A stretch of DNA of 64,000 nucleotides from an uncultured Campylobacter sp. (lineage in GTDB: Bacteria; Campylobacterota; Campylobacteria; Campylobacterales; Campylobacteraceae): the NCBI RefSeq assembly GCF_947255105.1, contig NZ_CAMYFP010000005.1:1-64000 (forward strand). Direction: 5' to 3'. Under the pieces are notes generated by a model. It saw only the letters and a list, made by a program, of their open reading frames with translations, was not told where the DNA came from and made no database searches. The position numbers were made by a program, and so were the translations under genes. Of this stretch, positions 8,214 to 18,200 are shown piece by piece (position 1 is the stretch's first letter; the number at the start of each line of letters is the position of its first letter).

Positions 8214-9296
8214 ATGTTTCGCAAGCTGTTTTTAGCACTTTTGTTTTCATGTAGCTTTGTTTTTGCTACTCAAGTTACAGATATTTTGGATAGAAAGGTC
8301 GAAGTTAAGCAGAACTCAAGAGTGGTTTTGACATTTTATTTTGAAGAGTATTTTACCGCAGCAGGAGATGACTCGATAGATAAGATTGTTGGTTGGTCTA
8401 GGAAGTATTGGGAGGGCAGAAGACAGGCAACTTGGGAGGCATTTTTGCATAAATTTCCACAGATAGATAAAATTCCAGATGTTGGTTATGGACCAAAAAA
8501 CACCATCTCTTTTGAAAAGATCATCGCACTCAAGCCAGATGTTGTGATTTTTGCACAAAATGACTATGAAAAGGTAAAAAACTATATCTCAAATTTGGAA
8601 AGAGCAAATATTGCGGCTATTTTTATAGATTTTCACATTCAAAATATGCAAAGACATATGCGAAGTATGGAAATCTTGGGTGAAGTTTTTGGAACAGAGG
8701 CAAAGGTTGCAAAGATAAATGAGTTTTACAAATCCAAATTTGAGCTTGTAGAAGAGAGATTAAAGAGCGTTAAAGAGCTAAAACGTCCAAAGGTCTATCT
8801 TGAGTTTAGCGAAAAAGATGGCCCAAATACATTTGGCCCAACATGGGATGACAAAATGTGGGGCGGTTTTGTAACTATTGCTGGTGGCGAAAATATAGCA
8901 AAAGGTCTTATCAAAGGCACTACAGCAACAATCAATCCAGAGTTTATAGTGGCTAAAAATCCTGATGTTATCATCTTTGCGGGCAACTATTTTTTAAATA
9001 GTTTTAAAAACATTCCACTAGGTTATGGCATTAGCGAAGAGCAGGCTAAGAAAAATCTTGGTGCATATACCAAAAGAAATGGCTGGAATACAATAAATGC
9101 TGTTAAAAATCGCCGCATAGGCGCTGTTTATCATGACTTAAGTAGGCATATATTTGATTTTGCAGGACTTTTATACTTTGCCAAAAAAATTCATCCTGAG
9201 CTATTTGAGGATATCGATCCAAATTTAGAGCTAAAAGAGTTTTTTGATAAGTTTTACCCTGTAGAGTTTAGCGGAACATGGATGGTTGATTATTGA
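8214..9296 (+). CDS. Periplasmic metal-binding protein of a FecBCD-type ABC transporter, probably nickel
   Basis: The 360-residue protein has a clear signal peptide (FLALLFSCSFVFA, cleaved near residue 18) and the two-lobed periplasmic binding fold of the FecB/BtuF class: ALKPDVVIF in the first lobe and KNPDVIIFAG in the second, linked by a long helix rich in basic and acidic residues. This class normally binds iron-siderophores, cobalamin or haem, but members near urease or hydrogenase genes import nickel or cobalt. It is divergent from ureG and heads a three-gene operon with a matching permease and ATPase. The substrate is inferred from location; an iron chelate remains possible. Confidence 0.85.
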   Translation: MFRKLFLALLFSCSFVFATQVTDILDRKVEVKQNSRVVLTFYFEEYFTAAGDDSIDKIVGWSRKYWEGRRQATWEAFLHKFPQIDKIPDVGYGPKNTISFEKIIALKPDVVIFAQNDYEKVKNYISNLERANIAAIFIDFHIQNMQRHMRSMEILGEVFGTEAKVAKINEFYKSKFELVEERLKSVKELKRPKVYLEFSEKDGPNTFGPTWDDKMWGGFVTIAGGENIAKGLIKGTTATINPEFIVAKNPDVIIFAGNYFLNSFKNIPLGYGISEEQAKKNLGAYTKRNGWNTINAVKNRRIGAVYHDLSRHIFDFAGLLYFAKKIHPELFEDIDPNLELKEFFDKFYPVEFSGTWMVDY

Positions 9297-10303
9297 TGGC
9301 TGATTTTTATAAAAAACTTATCCTAAAAAGAGTTATTTTTATTCTCATTGGCTTGGTGCTAATGGGAACTCTTTTTGTTTTTGATGTCATTACTGGACCT
9401 GCGAAGCTAAGTTTCATTGAGGTCTTTAAAAATATCATCGGCATTGAGTATGATGAAAGTATAAATTTCATCGTCTTTGAGATGAGAATTCCCTATGCGC
9501 TTATGGCTTTGGTTGCTGGGGCTAGTCTTGGACTAAGTGGTGCTGTTATGCAGACTGCATTGCAAAATCCACTTGCTAGTCCATATACTCTAGGAATTGG
9601 CTCAGCGGCGGCTTTTGGTGCGGCCGTTGGAATTGTTTTTCTTGATGGAAGTTTTTGGGGCATTTGGATATTTGCCTTTATCTTCTCTGCAGCTAGCCTA
9701 TTTTTTATCTACTATCTTTCTAAAAGGGTCTTTTTAGGCTCTTCAACAATTGTTTTGATAGGAATAATTTTGGTTTTTATCTACCAAAGTCTTCAAGCCT
9801 TTGTTGTCTATCTCGCCAATGAGATAGAGGTTTCAAATATCGTTTTTTGGACCTTTGGCTCACTATCGCGCGCCTCCTATCTAAACGTTTCAATACTTTT
9901 TGCTACGTTGCTAGTCATCTTGATACTGCTTCTAGCCAAATCCTGGAGCCTCAACGCCCTACTTCTTGGCGATGAAAAGGCAAAAAGTCTTGGCATAAAT
10001 ACAGAAAAACTCAAAATCGAGGTGCTAATATGCGTCTCTTTGCTTACTACAATTTGTGTTTGTTTTGTAGGAACTATAGGATTTATAGGTCTTGTAAGTC
10101 CGCATATAGCAAGACTTCTAATAGGCGGCGAGCAGAGATTTTATCTAGTTTTTTCTACTGTTATTGGTGCGTTTTTGCTATCGTTTTCATCGGTTTTGAG
10201 TAAAAACATCATAAGCGGCATAATTTTTCCAATAGGTATCATCACCTCTTTTATAGGGGCGGTCTTTTTTTTGGTAATTATACTTAGAAAAGGATTGAGA
10301 TGA
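9296..10303 (+). CDS. FecCD-family ABC transporter permease
   Basis: This is the membrane channel of the transporter. I place the start at the ATG at 9296, which shares one base with the preceding stop codon (TGATG), not at the TTG one codon earlier. That gives 335 residues with about nine to ten membrane helices. Family landmarks are GLSGAVMQTALQNPLASPYTLG near residue 80, GTIGFIGLVSPHIAR near 255 and the segment FPIGIITSFIGAVFFLVI at the C-terminus. Only one permease gene is present, so a homodimer is expected. It overlaps the ATPase gene by four bases. Confidence 0.94.
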   Translation: MADFYKKLILKRVIFILIGLVLMGTLFVFDVITGPAKLSFIEVFKNIIGIEYDESINFIVFEMRIPYALMALVAGASLGLSGAVMQTALQNPLASPYTLGIGSAAAFGAAVGIVFLDGSFWGIWIFAFIFSAASLFFIYYLSKRVFLGSSTIVLIGIILVFIYQSLQAFVVYLANEIEVSNIVFWTFGSLSRASYLNVSILFATLLVILILLLAKSWSLNALLLGDEKAKSLGINTEKLKIEVLICVSLLTTICVCFVGTIGFIGLVSPHIARLLIGGEQRFYLVFSTVIGAFLLSFSSVLSKNIISGIIFPIGIITSFIGAVFFLVIILRKGLR

Positions 10304-11025
10304 AGGTTGAAAATCTCTATTTTTCTTATGGCCATAGAGACATCTTAAAAGATATCAATTTCAATGTAGAAGATGGCGAGATAGTCACTGTTCTTGGCGT
10401 AAATGGCGTTGGTAAAAGCACACTTATGAAGTGCTTGGCAGGAGTTTTGAGACCAACAAAAGGGATGATAGATACTAACAACATCTCTATCAACAAAATT
10501 GGCTATCTTAGTCAAAATATCATGCCAAATGACGCTTTGAGTGTTTTTGAGTTTGTGCTTTTGGGACGAGTTGGCGAGCTAAGACTTAGAGTTAGCGATG
10601 AGGACTTAGACAAAGTTTGGGCAGCGCTTAAACATGTTGGGATAGTGGATTTTGCAAAACTCTACTTTAATGAGCTTTCAGGCGGACAGCAGCGACTTGT
10701 TTTGGTTGCGCAACTTCTAGCAAGAGAGCCAAAGATCATGTTTTTGGACGAGCCAACTGCAAACTTAGATCTAAAACATCAAAAAAATATTTTGGAACTT
10801 TTTTATAAATACTCCAAAGCCAACAACATCAAAACTGTTATCAACATTCACGACATCAACCACGCCATCAAATATGGAGATAAGATCCTTGTCTTAAAAG
10901 ATGGTAAGGTTAGGTTTTTTGATGATAAGTCAAAGCTAGATATTGAGATATTAGAAGAGATATTTGATGTTGATTTTGAGATATTTATCAATAAAAACAG
11001 AGAAAAAATTATAGTAAATTACTAA
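10300..11025 (+). CDS. ABC transporter ATP-binding protein (FecE-like)
   Basis: This is the ATPase that drives the transporter. It has Walker A GVNGVGKST (33-41), the LSGGQ signature (126-130), Walker B MFLDEP (147-152) and a switch histidine in INIHD. At 241 residues it is a single-domain FecE/BtuD-type subunit. It begins within the permease stop codon (ATGA overlap) and is followed directly by a hairpin terminator, so the operon has exactly three genes: binding protein, permease and ATPase. Confidence 0.95.
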   Translation: MKVENLYFSYGHRDILKDINFNVEDGEIVTVLGVNGVGKSTLMKCLAGVLRPTKGMIDTNNISINKIGYLSQNIMPNDALSVFEFVLLGRVGELRLRVSDEDLDKVWAALKHVGIVDFAKLYFNELSGGQQRLVLVAQLLAREPKIMFLDEPTANLDLKHQKNILELFYKYSKANNIKTVINIHDINHAIKYGDKILVLKDGKVRFFDDKSKLDIEILEEIFDVDFEIFINKNREKIIVNY

Positions 11026-11028
11026 ATT

Positions 11029-11050
11029 AAGAGGTGCAAGAGCGCCTCTT
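11029..11050 (+). terminator. Terminator of the transporter operon
   Basis: AAGAGG at 11029-11034 pairs with CCTCTT at 11045-11050 around TGC-AAGA-GCG, which extends the stem with further pairs. It begins four bases behind the ATPase stop codon and is followed by CTTTCTT on the plus strand. Confidence 0.7.
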
Positions 11051-11194
11051 CTTTCTTGTGATGCTTTTATATTTTCATTTTAGATTTGCCAAGATTTAAA
11101 AAAGTTGTTACTTTTAAATTTGACAATAATGGCTTTTATAAATGCAGCTTCCTAGTAGGCTCTACTAAAATAGCAGGAAGATAATATAGTTAAA

Positions 11195-11338
11195 ATGTAT
11201 GTTGCAAAGAGCTAGAAAGAATTAGCCAATACTTTAGGAGTGTATATAACTGCCGTTCAAAAGTGAGTGGCAAATGCCAATAACTTACCATTGCCAACGA
11301 AAAAAATCTTAATTTATTGGTTAAAAACTATCGTCTAA
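11195..11338 (+). pseudogene. Decayed helix-turn-helix repressor-like gene
   Basis: The frame from ATG at 11195 reads KELANTLGVYITAVQK, a stop, then VANANNLP and ends at 11338. The segment ELANTLGVYITAVQKxV is a typical helix-turn-helix of small phage-repressor-like proteins, in which the position now occupied by TGA (11264) is usually tryptophan. An earlier in-frame TAG lies at 11213. A second frame continues with a lysine-rich stretch up to about 11393. Two stops in such a short gene indicate a remnant, probably from a prophage or integrated element. The identification rests on motif recognition alone. Confidence 0.5.
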
Positions 11339-11564
11339 AAAATAAGATTAAAAAAATAGATTTGATTAAAGAGCTTAAAAATACAAAAGAATAAAATGTG
11401 AAAAAATATTACACTCCTTTGTTATGTAAATATTTCGTAAAAAATAGATATTTTATATAAAAAGCCTTGATATTTAAATAAATATGTCTATATGCTCTCA
11501 ACAATACAGAAAAATCTGTAAAGTTCTTTAAATCAAGAGTGTTTAAGTTTTTTAGTGTAAAATT

Positions 11565-11732
11565 CCGAAAATAAGTGAATTAATAAAAAACATAGGCTTA
11601 GGTTTATTTGTTAATGGAAATTTCGCTCTTTTAAATGGCGTTTTTACAATACAAAGCTTCACAATTACAGCCTTTAGTGTTGGAATTATGGCGATTTTAT
11701 TTACATTGATAAAAGGAGTAAAAGATGAATGA
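11565..11732 (+). CDS. Tiny membrane protein ORF without a clear start codon
   Basis: An open frame reads KISELIKNIGLGLFVNG then two hydrophobic segments and ends KGVKDE at 11732. It looks like a real small membrane protein, but the codon before KISEL is CCG and no ATG, GTG or TTG lies between the preceding stop codon and KISEL. Either an ATT or ATA start is used or the start codon has been lost, in which case this is a remnant. It overlaps the next small ORF by eight bases, as coupled genes do. A TAAAAT box lies just upstream, near 11557-11562. Confidence 0.35.
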   Translation, partial: PKISELIKNIGLGLFVNGNFALLNGVFTIQSFTITAFSVGIMAILFTLIKGVKDE

Positions 11733-11835
11733 AACAGCTATGACAATCACAGCAATAATAACTGTTTTATTGTTTGCTTATGTATGTTATAAAGCATACA
11801 AAGAAAACAACACACAAGGAAAATCACAACACTAA
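11725..11835 (+). CDS. 36-residue single-helix membrane peptide, function unknown
   Basis: The ORF starts with ATG behind AAAAGGAGTAAAAG, a strong ribosome binding site at correct distance. It encodes MNETAMTITAII, one hydrophobic helix (about 7-22) and a polar tail ending GKSQH. It overlaps the previous small ORF and is followed by a hairpin, so it looks like the last gene of a small transcript. Similar tiny one-helix proteins serve as oxidase or transporter subunits or as toxins, but I do not recognise this one. Confidence 0.5.
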   Translation: MNETAMTITAIITVLLFAYVCYKAYKENNTQGKSQH

Positions 11836-11843
11836 AATTTTAA

Positions 11844-11873
11844 ACTCTCTTGGTTGATTTCAACTAGGAGAGT
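11844..11873 (+). terminator. Hairpin behind the small membrane peptide
   Basis: ACTCTC (11844-11849) pairs with GAGAGT (11868-11873), and inside it GTTG pairs with CAAC around ATTT. No run of T follows, so termination would be weak; the hairpin could also stabilise the transcript. Confidence 0.45.
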
Positions 11874-12150
11874 AATTACAATCCTGCACGGTGCAAATTC
11901 AATTCTATTCTAAAATTATTGTTGCAAGTTTATTGTACTAATACTTTTAAAAGATATTAGTATATATTTCTTAAAATCATTTTATCTTTTGTTATGAGAA
12001 AGGTGCCTTTTGGTTTAAATTTCAATATGGAAAATATGAGCTTTTTTATAAGTTTTAGATGTTATGAGCTGGCAGTTTTAAAGCTCTTTTTATAGTGTTT
12101 GAAATTTAAAAAATGAATTTGTAAAAATAAAATTTAAAAACTTGGAGCTT
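11874..12150. other. Gene-free AT-rich stretch
   Basis: No open frame of note is visible. One short hairpin, GAGCT (12066-12070) with AGCTC (12082-12086), is followed by TTTTTA and might terminate plus-strand transcription before it runs into the giant gene. The strip from 11051 to 12150 as a whole looks like the worn remains of an insertion: a broken regulator, tiny ORFs and no intact enzyme. Confidence 0.45.
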
Positions 12151-12202
12151 AAATTTGAGAGTTAAATTTGAGAGTTAAATTTGAGAGTTAAATTTGAGAG
12201 TT
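12151..12202. repeat. Four perfect tandem copies of a 13-bp unit
   Basis: The unit AAATTTGAGAGTT occurs four times in a row without any change (12151, 12164, 12177, 12190). It lies directly downstream of the giant gene's terminal hairpin and outside any coding frame. Perfect copies indicate recent slippage, so copy number may vary between isolates. Confidence 0.95.
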
Positions 12203-12226
12203 GTAGGAGCCATTTAAGGCTCCTAC
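12203..12226 (-). terminator. Hairpin behind the giant gene
   Basis: GTAGGAGCC (12203-12211) and GGCTCCTAC (12218-12226) form a perfect 9-bp stem around ATTTAA, six bases after the stop codon of the 2426-residue protein. The T-rich side lies on the plus strand (ATTTTATT), so as a classic terminator it would work better for rightward transcription, yet its position fits the end of the leftward operon. Confidence 0.6.
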
Positions 12227-12232
12227 ATTTTA

Positions 12233-15200
12233 TTACCAGATAGTTCCTCTGTTCATTCTAGGGCTATTGTCATGTAGAGTTTTGTTATCATCACCTACTA
12301 TCCAGTTGCCTACGCCTTGTTTATCCTTGACTGTTCCGCCAAAGCCGCCCCATCCGCCTTTGGTATTGTCAAAGACTATGATAAACTCATTTCTATCTTC
12401 AAAACCATCGCCAAGTAGATAGCTCTTAGTTATGACTTTGATGTGGTCTTCATATGGCACTTTTGCCTTGTCATTTTTAAAGACACCAAACTCAGCTGCA
12501 GCTGGAGTTAGTCTTCTTGGGTTGTTAAGGCTAACACTTACATCACTCTTTGTAGGTCTATACTCTGATACAAAGTAGGTAGACATATCTATATTGCCCA
12601 TATAGTTTTGAGATGAGTTTTTATAATATCCCGGTCTTGTTGTTATGGCAATTGAAGCACTATTTTTGAGCAACAACTCACCGTCTAAGTTCTTGCAGTT
12701 ACCATTTGATATGCCAGCTTCTCTATCGTTGCAATATATATAACTATCTATTCCAACTGTTGCTTGAGAGTTACTTGCATAATACTTTGGTTGGTGTGCA
12801 TTGGCATAGCCATAGTAAAAATAGGTTGAGCTAGATGAGTTTAAATCTAGCGGTTGAAATTTATCCTTGCTAGAGGCTGTTTTTTCAACAACAAAATCAC
12901 CTGCATCAATCCTTGTTGGGTTTGATGGCTCTATAATATTCTTTTTGAAGTTAAATAGGAATTTATGTCCATTTCCACTTGCAAAGATACCTTCATCATA
13001 ACCAAAGCCTTTGAGTATGAGATCTATCTTACCATTTGCCACAGCGCCACTTTGCTCTACAAGAGGCGTTGCGTTGGCATCAGCTGCAAATGAGCTGTAG
13101 GCAATGTTGCTAACTAGACCTTGAGTACCACCACGCTCATATGGGTTATAACATCTACTATCAAGGATATTATGTGAGCAGATATTCTCTTTGTTGCTAG
13201 CAGTTACCTTGCCAGTGACGGAACTACATCTATCTCCTTTTTTATCTTTGCCAGTTGCACAATCATAGCCAAAAGCAAGTGTCAATGGAGTATCTTTTGC
13301 ATAGCAACCATTAGAAAAGAGCGTTGCGATGATCTTATCGCCAGATTTGTGATCGCTACTTATAACGATACTCTTTAGGTCGATATAGCCGCCCATTCTT
13401 CTTTCTTGTGTATCTCTTGCCTTTGTAAGATCGTTGTAAAGGTTGTAGTTCATACCAACTGCACCTTTAAAGGCTCTTAATGGAGCTAATGACATATCTG
13501 CAGCTAAATGGTCTTTTAGACCATCAACTCCCGCTTCTATGCGGTCATAGCTGTAGTATGGTGTGAGTGGATATTTAGACAATCCAGCCACATCACTCAT
13601 CCAAGGCTCTCTATAGTCGTGATATCTATAAACTGCTGTATCGCAACCTACTTTGCCCAAGCTATCAGCAACAAAACTTGAGCTATCTTCTATACAACCG
13701 CCATTTGACTTATCGATGTTGGTCCAAGCTTGGTCTAAAAGATTGATATCTACATAACCGATGTTGTAGTAGGTAAAGGCGCCATCTGTATGGTTGTTGC
13801 CATCAAAATCCTCTACATTTACAACTGCGTAGCGGTTGTTGTCTTGTAGATATTTATTCATATTCTCTTTGGCAATTTTAAGGTTTGTTTCTTTATAAGA
13901 TCTAACAAAGGCTTGATAGTCACCATCTTTAACTAACTCATCATCTCTTGGAGTATAGATAAATTTATGATTTTTGTAACCAAAGTCGCTCTTGATAGCC
14001 ATACTAGAGGCTTTCCATAGTGTTTCTATGGTGGAGCCTACTGTTGGTTTGGTGCTGTTATACTCAACTTTTCCATCTACTAGATAGATACCTTTATTTG
14101 GGTTGCAACTGTTTGGATAGATAGGAGTTATAGCTCCACTTGGCACGCCTGTATAGCCCATAGCAAAAATGTTGGTTTTGTCTGGACCATTTGAGACATT
14201 GATATCACCTGTATAAAGTGATGGTGAAAATGTTAGTTTTATGGTCTTACCTGATGGATAGGTAGCATTTTTCTCTATGCCATCTTGACCGCCGCGCTTT
14301 ACAACATCAACGTTATGAACTCTAAAAAACGCAGGTCTTACAGAGAAGACATCAGATGCTGGGCAGATGTTGATAACGCCTTGTTTATTGACCTTGTTGT
14401 CATTAATCCTACTTAAGTTTTTATCTATCTCATAGTCCTCTTCGTAGCTATCCATACATTTTGCATAGCACTCTAGCTTCTCTTTTTCTAATTTATCTTT
14501 TTGATTAGTATTTTGCTTTAAAGAACTTTCAAAATTCTTTTCACATTCTGCCTGGCAAGCTACCTTCTTGGATGATCCTGTAGGAATATAAGAGAGAACA
14601 AAGCTAAGACTTTGATCTGCCAAAAGAAGATTGAGATCTTTTAGAGGCACTCCATCTGGAGTTGTAACTAGCTTCTCATCTACTGGCAACTCATAACTCT
14701 TATAAAGAGTATTTTTATGTTTATCTTTATTTAGAGTGTGTGAGTCTAGTTTAGCTGTTCCATCGTCATTTACTCCAACTACCTTTTTGACTGATTTTGT
14801 ACTAAAATCATTATAGATAAATGGGATTTTATGGTCATCGGTTAGGTTTTGGCAACCTATTTTGTTTAGAACTTCGTTTTTAACCAAAGAGAGCTCCATA
14901 GAGCCAATTCTTGTATAATTTCCCTCCAAAGTCTTGTTTATGTCTTGGAAGTCTGAGCTATCTTCTATGGTTTTGTTACCATCAAAATGAAATTTACCGA
15001 TATGGCTATAGACAAATTTAGCATTGTGCTCTTTTCCTGCTACTTGAGTATAGAGAGTGTTATCCTCTATGACCTTGCCTTGGCTGTCTAGGTTTGTTAG
15101 ACTTGGTGCTTTGTAGTTTTGATTGACTATCTTAAACTGATCAAGTGAGATAACTTTTATCTTTCTTTTTTCTTTGATATCTTTACAATCAGGTATAGGC

Positions 15201-18200
15201 ATATCATAGTTAAAGCTTATTGTAGAGCCATCATCAGCATTCATTGAAAAGTTTGAGTAGATCCTTGGCTCGGTATATCCTACTCTTGCCTTGGTCTTCA
15301 TCTCAAATGCAATCAACTCTCCTGGTCTTAAAGTTCCGCCTGAAACTTTCTTTGTGCCATTTATCTCTTGCATTTTACCTGCGCCATGACCTACATAGAG
15401 ATTGATACGATTTTCTCTACTCTTTGGATCTCCAACTCTTGTTTTGAGGCTAAATTGTTTATTGGTGCCATCACCATAGACAGAGTCAGCCGTACCTCTT
15501 ATGAGTTGGCCATTCATATATGCCATATCAATATTGCCATAGATATCTTTTTTCATATCCTTATAGACACCTGGATGGCTGTCTATAAGAAATTTGAGTC
15601 CTAACTTGTCAGCATTTGCATTTGTAAAATACTTAGGTCGTGTTTTTGTAACAACGTTGTCTAGTCTAATGGTATTGTCAATGTAATCATTTAAATTTAT
15701 ACCTATCACAAGACCCTCAGCATCATCGGTTTTTGAGCCGTTTTTATCATCATTTTCTATGATGATGAGGTGTGTTAGAGTCTCTCCATCGGCTGCTACA
15801 AAGTCATTTTTAAGACCTGCTTCATTGTAGGTATTGACTCTTTTACAAATGTTTGGAATGTAGAGTTCAGTTGAAAATGCAACATAGCTAAGGAATGATC
15901 TCTCAGGTCTAAAGCCACCATTGGTAGTTGATGGGTTGGTATTATCAACGCCAACTCGTAGTGTAGCTTGCGTCTGTCTCTTGCCAAGTAAATTTGATAT
16001 CTTAAATGTATCGATATCGGTTCCAACTGTAGCCAATTTATCACTACTATTTGCCAAACTAGTAACTTTAAAATCGCCCGGCTTCATCACTGTAATAGTT
16101 CCATTTAGTTGATTTTGAACTGGGTTTAGAGCGTTGTGTAGCTGAGCAAAATTTCCATGATTTGTATTGGTTTTGTTGTAGTCTGGATTTTTTATATTTA
16201 CTTTACCAAAGTTAGGGTTTCTTACCTCTCTTCCAAAATAAGGATTTGGCTTTAGTCTGCCATTAGCGTCTTTTATAAGCTCTCTTGTATCTTTTATATA
16301 TTCTCTTTCATCTCTTATATACTCTCTCATATCCTTATCGCGACCATCTTTTATAGAGATACCGCCTTTTGGACTATAGGTAGCACCTGTTCCACCGATA
16401 CTAAATATACTTACCTTAGCACCATAATCATCGCTCTTTGGAGTAAAAAAGCCGTCAAAGGTAAACTCAGCACTATCGCTTGAGCCAGTAACATCTCCTA
16501 CAACCATAGTGGCCAATCCATCTTTAAGTGTGAGTTTTCTTGGTTTGTAGTAGTTAAACATACCACTATCTTCTCCAAGTTCATTTTTTGCAGGCGCATA
16601 AATGCCACCTTGGCTAGCTTTATCTATAGCATCTTTTTTATCATAGACTACAAGAAGTGACCATGCGCCAAAGTTACCCATCCTTGAGCCTTCATGATAG
16701 GCTATTTCACCTGTGTAGCTTCCGTCTGGATTTTGAGTAGCATCTTTACCAGTACCTACACCATAACCACCTCTTAGTCTAAATGAGCCATTTATCCATC
16801 TGTTACCTTTGTGGATATTTCTAACAGAGCCTTTAGAAGAGATGATATCTCCTGCTGTAAATTTGATAGAGACTGGTAGATTTTTGCTTGCATTTTTCTC
16901 ATCTATCTTAAATTTGGCTTGATTGACAGCCACTGCCTCTCTTACTTGCTCCAAAACATCGGTATTGGCTGAATAGACAAAGAAATATCCTCTCTCCCTT
17001 TCAAACCAGATGTAGTTTTTAGCAAAACCAACTATACTATTTCTTGGATCTGATATAGTCAAAGAGTCATCAGATGAGAGAACAAACTTAATGTCTTTAT
17101 CCTTTGCCTCATACTCTTTTACCTCTTTTAGTCCATCGGCTGTAAATTTGATGCTTCTATAGCCTTTTAGTGCATCTTTAATGTTTTGACTACTATTTGC
17201 TTCATCATTTGGATTGGCTTGAGCTTGGTTATCTAGCCAGACCATTGGAAGAAAGTTTGCTGTAGTGTCACCATTTGTTGTGCCATTTTTACCATCTCCG
17301 ATTCTACAATAGTTTGGAGTTTTTACCCTGCCGATATTTGTAAGGTTATAGTTACCGCATGGATAGTTCTGTCTTATATTCATATACTCTTTACCCAAAG
17401 GATTGGTTTGGTTTTTTGTCTCTGAGCTAAAGCCATCTTGGATAACACCAGTCCAATAAAGTCTCGCAAAGACGATATCTTCAGGTTTTAGATCAGGTGG
17501 GAGATAGAGATCGTTGCTTGAACTATTTATTGTAAATGCAGCCAAATTTGAGTCTTTTCTAAAATCAGTAATTACATTATCAACGTGCGCTTCCAAAGAT
17601 TCACCAAATACATTTGTATCAAGTGCATCTACCTTTAAAATGGTATTACCAGTAAGTGTGTAGTCTCCATTGACATACTCTCTTATCTTGTTATAGTTTC
17701 TTGGAAACTTAAAGTCAGAGCATTTATAGCCCTTCATATAGGCTCTTATTCTTTGTGGAACTACGTTTGTTGCTACGTTTGTTACAGTAGTATCCAAAAG
17801 GTCAAATGAGGTGTTGGTTCTTTCGCAAGGGACGTTTGTTTGAAACTGAGTTGTTTTATAGGTATCTATAAAGTTATCTCTATTTTCTCTTAGTCTCTTT
17901 TGCTTAACGACAAAAGCACCACCAACAGCATCTCCTGCAAGCTTTACACAACCATTGCAAGCTTTTCTTAGGTCTTTTGGAGCATTTTGTGAAACCTCTG
18001 CTTGTCTATCTATCCAACTATAAAGATATAAAAATCTATTTGCCTCTTCTGTATTTTTTATCTCATTTATAAAGTTAGGGCTCTTTGCCTTTTTCTTTTC
18101 GAGGCTAAACTCTCTATCTTTGTTAGCATAGTATCTACCATAGTTATAGAGATGTTTATTCATAGCAAAGCCATACTCTGAGTTATAAATAGGAACTGTT

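Noticed and set aside
9293..9295. TTG as start codon of the permease gene
   Set aside because: An ATG follows directly and gives the common TGATG stop-start overlap; the same reasoning was used for ychF (45292) and priA (57470).
11195..11338. A functional regulator using TGA as tryptophan
   Set aside because: TGA does stand where tryptophan is usual, but an additional TAG stop lies upstream in the same frame, and all other genes use TGA as a stop. Decay is the simpler explanation.
12151..12202. CRISPR-like array
   Set aside because: The four repeats are directly adjacent, with no spacers, and only 13 bases long. They form a simple tandem repeat; no cas genes are near.
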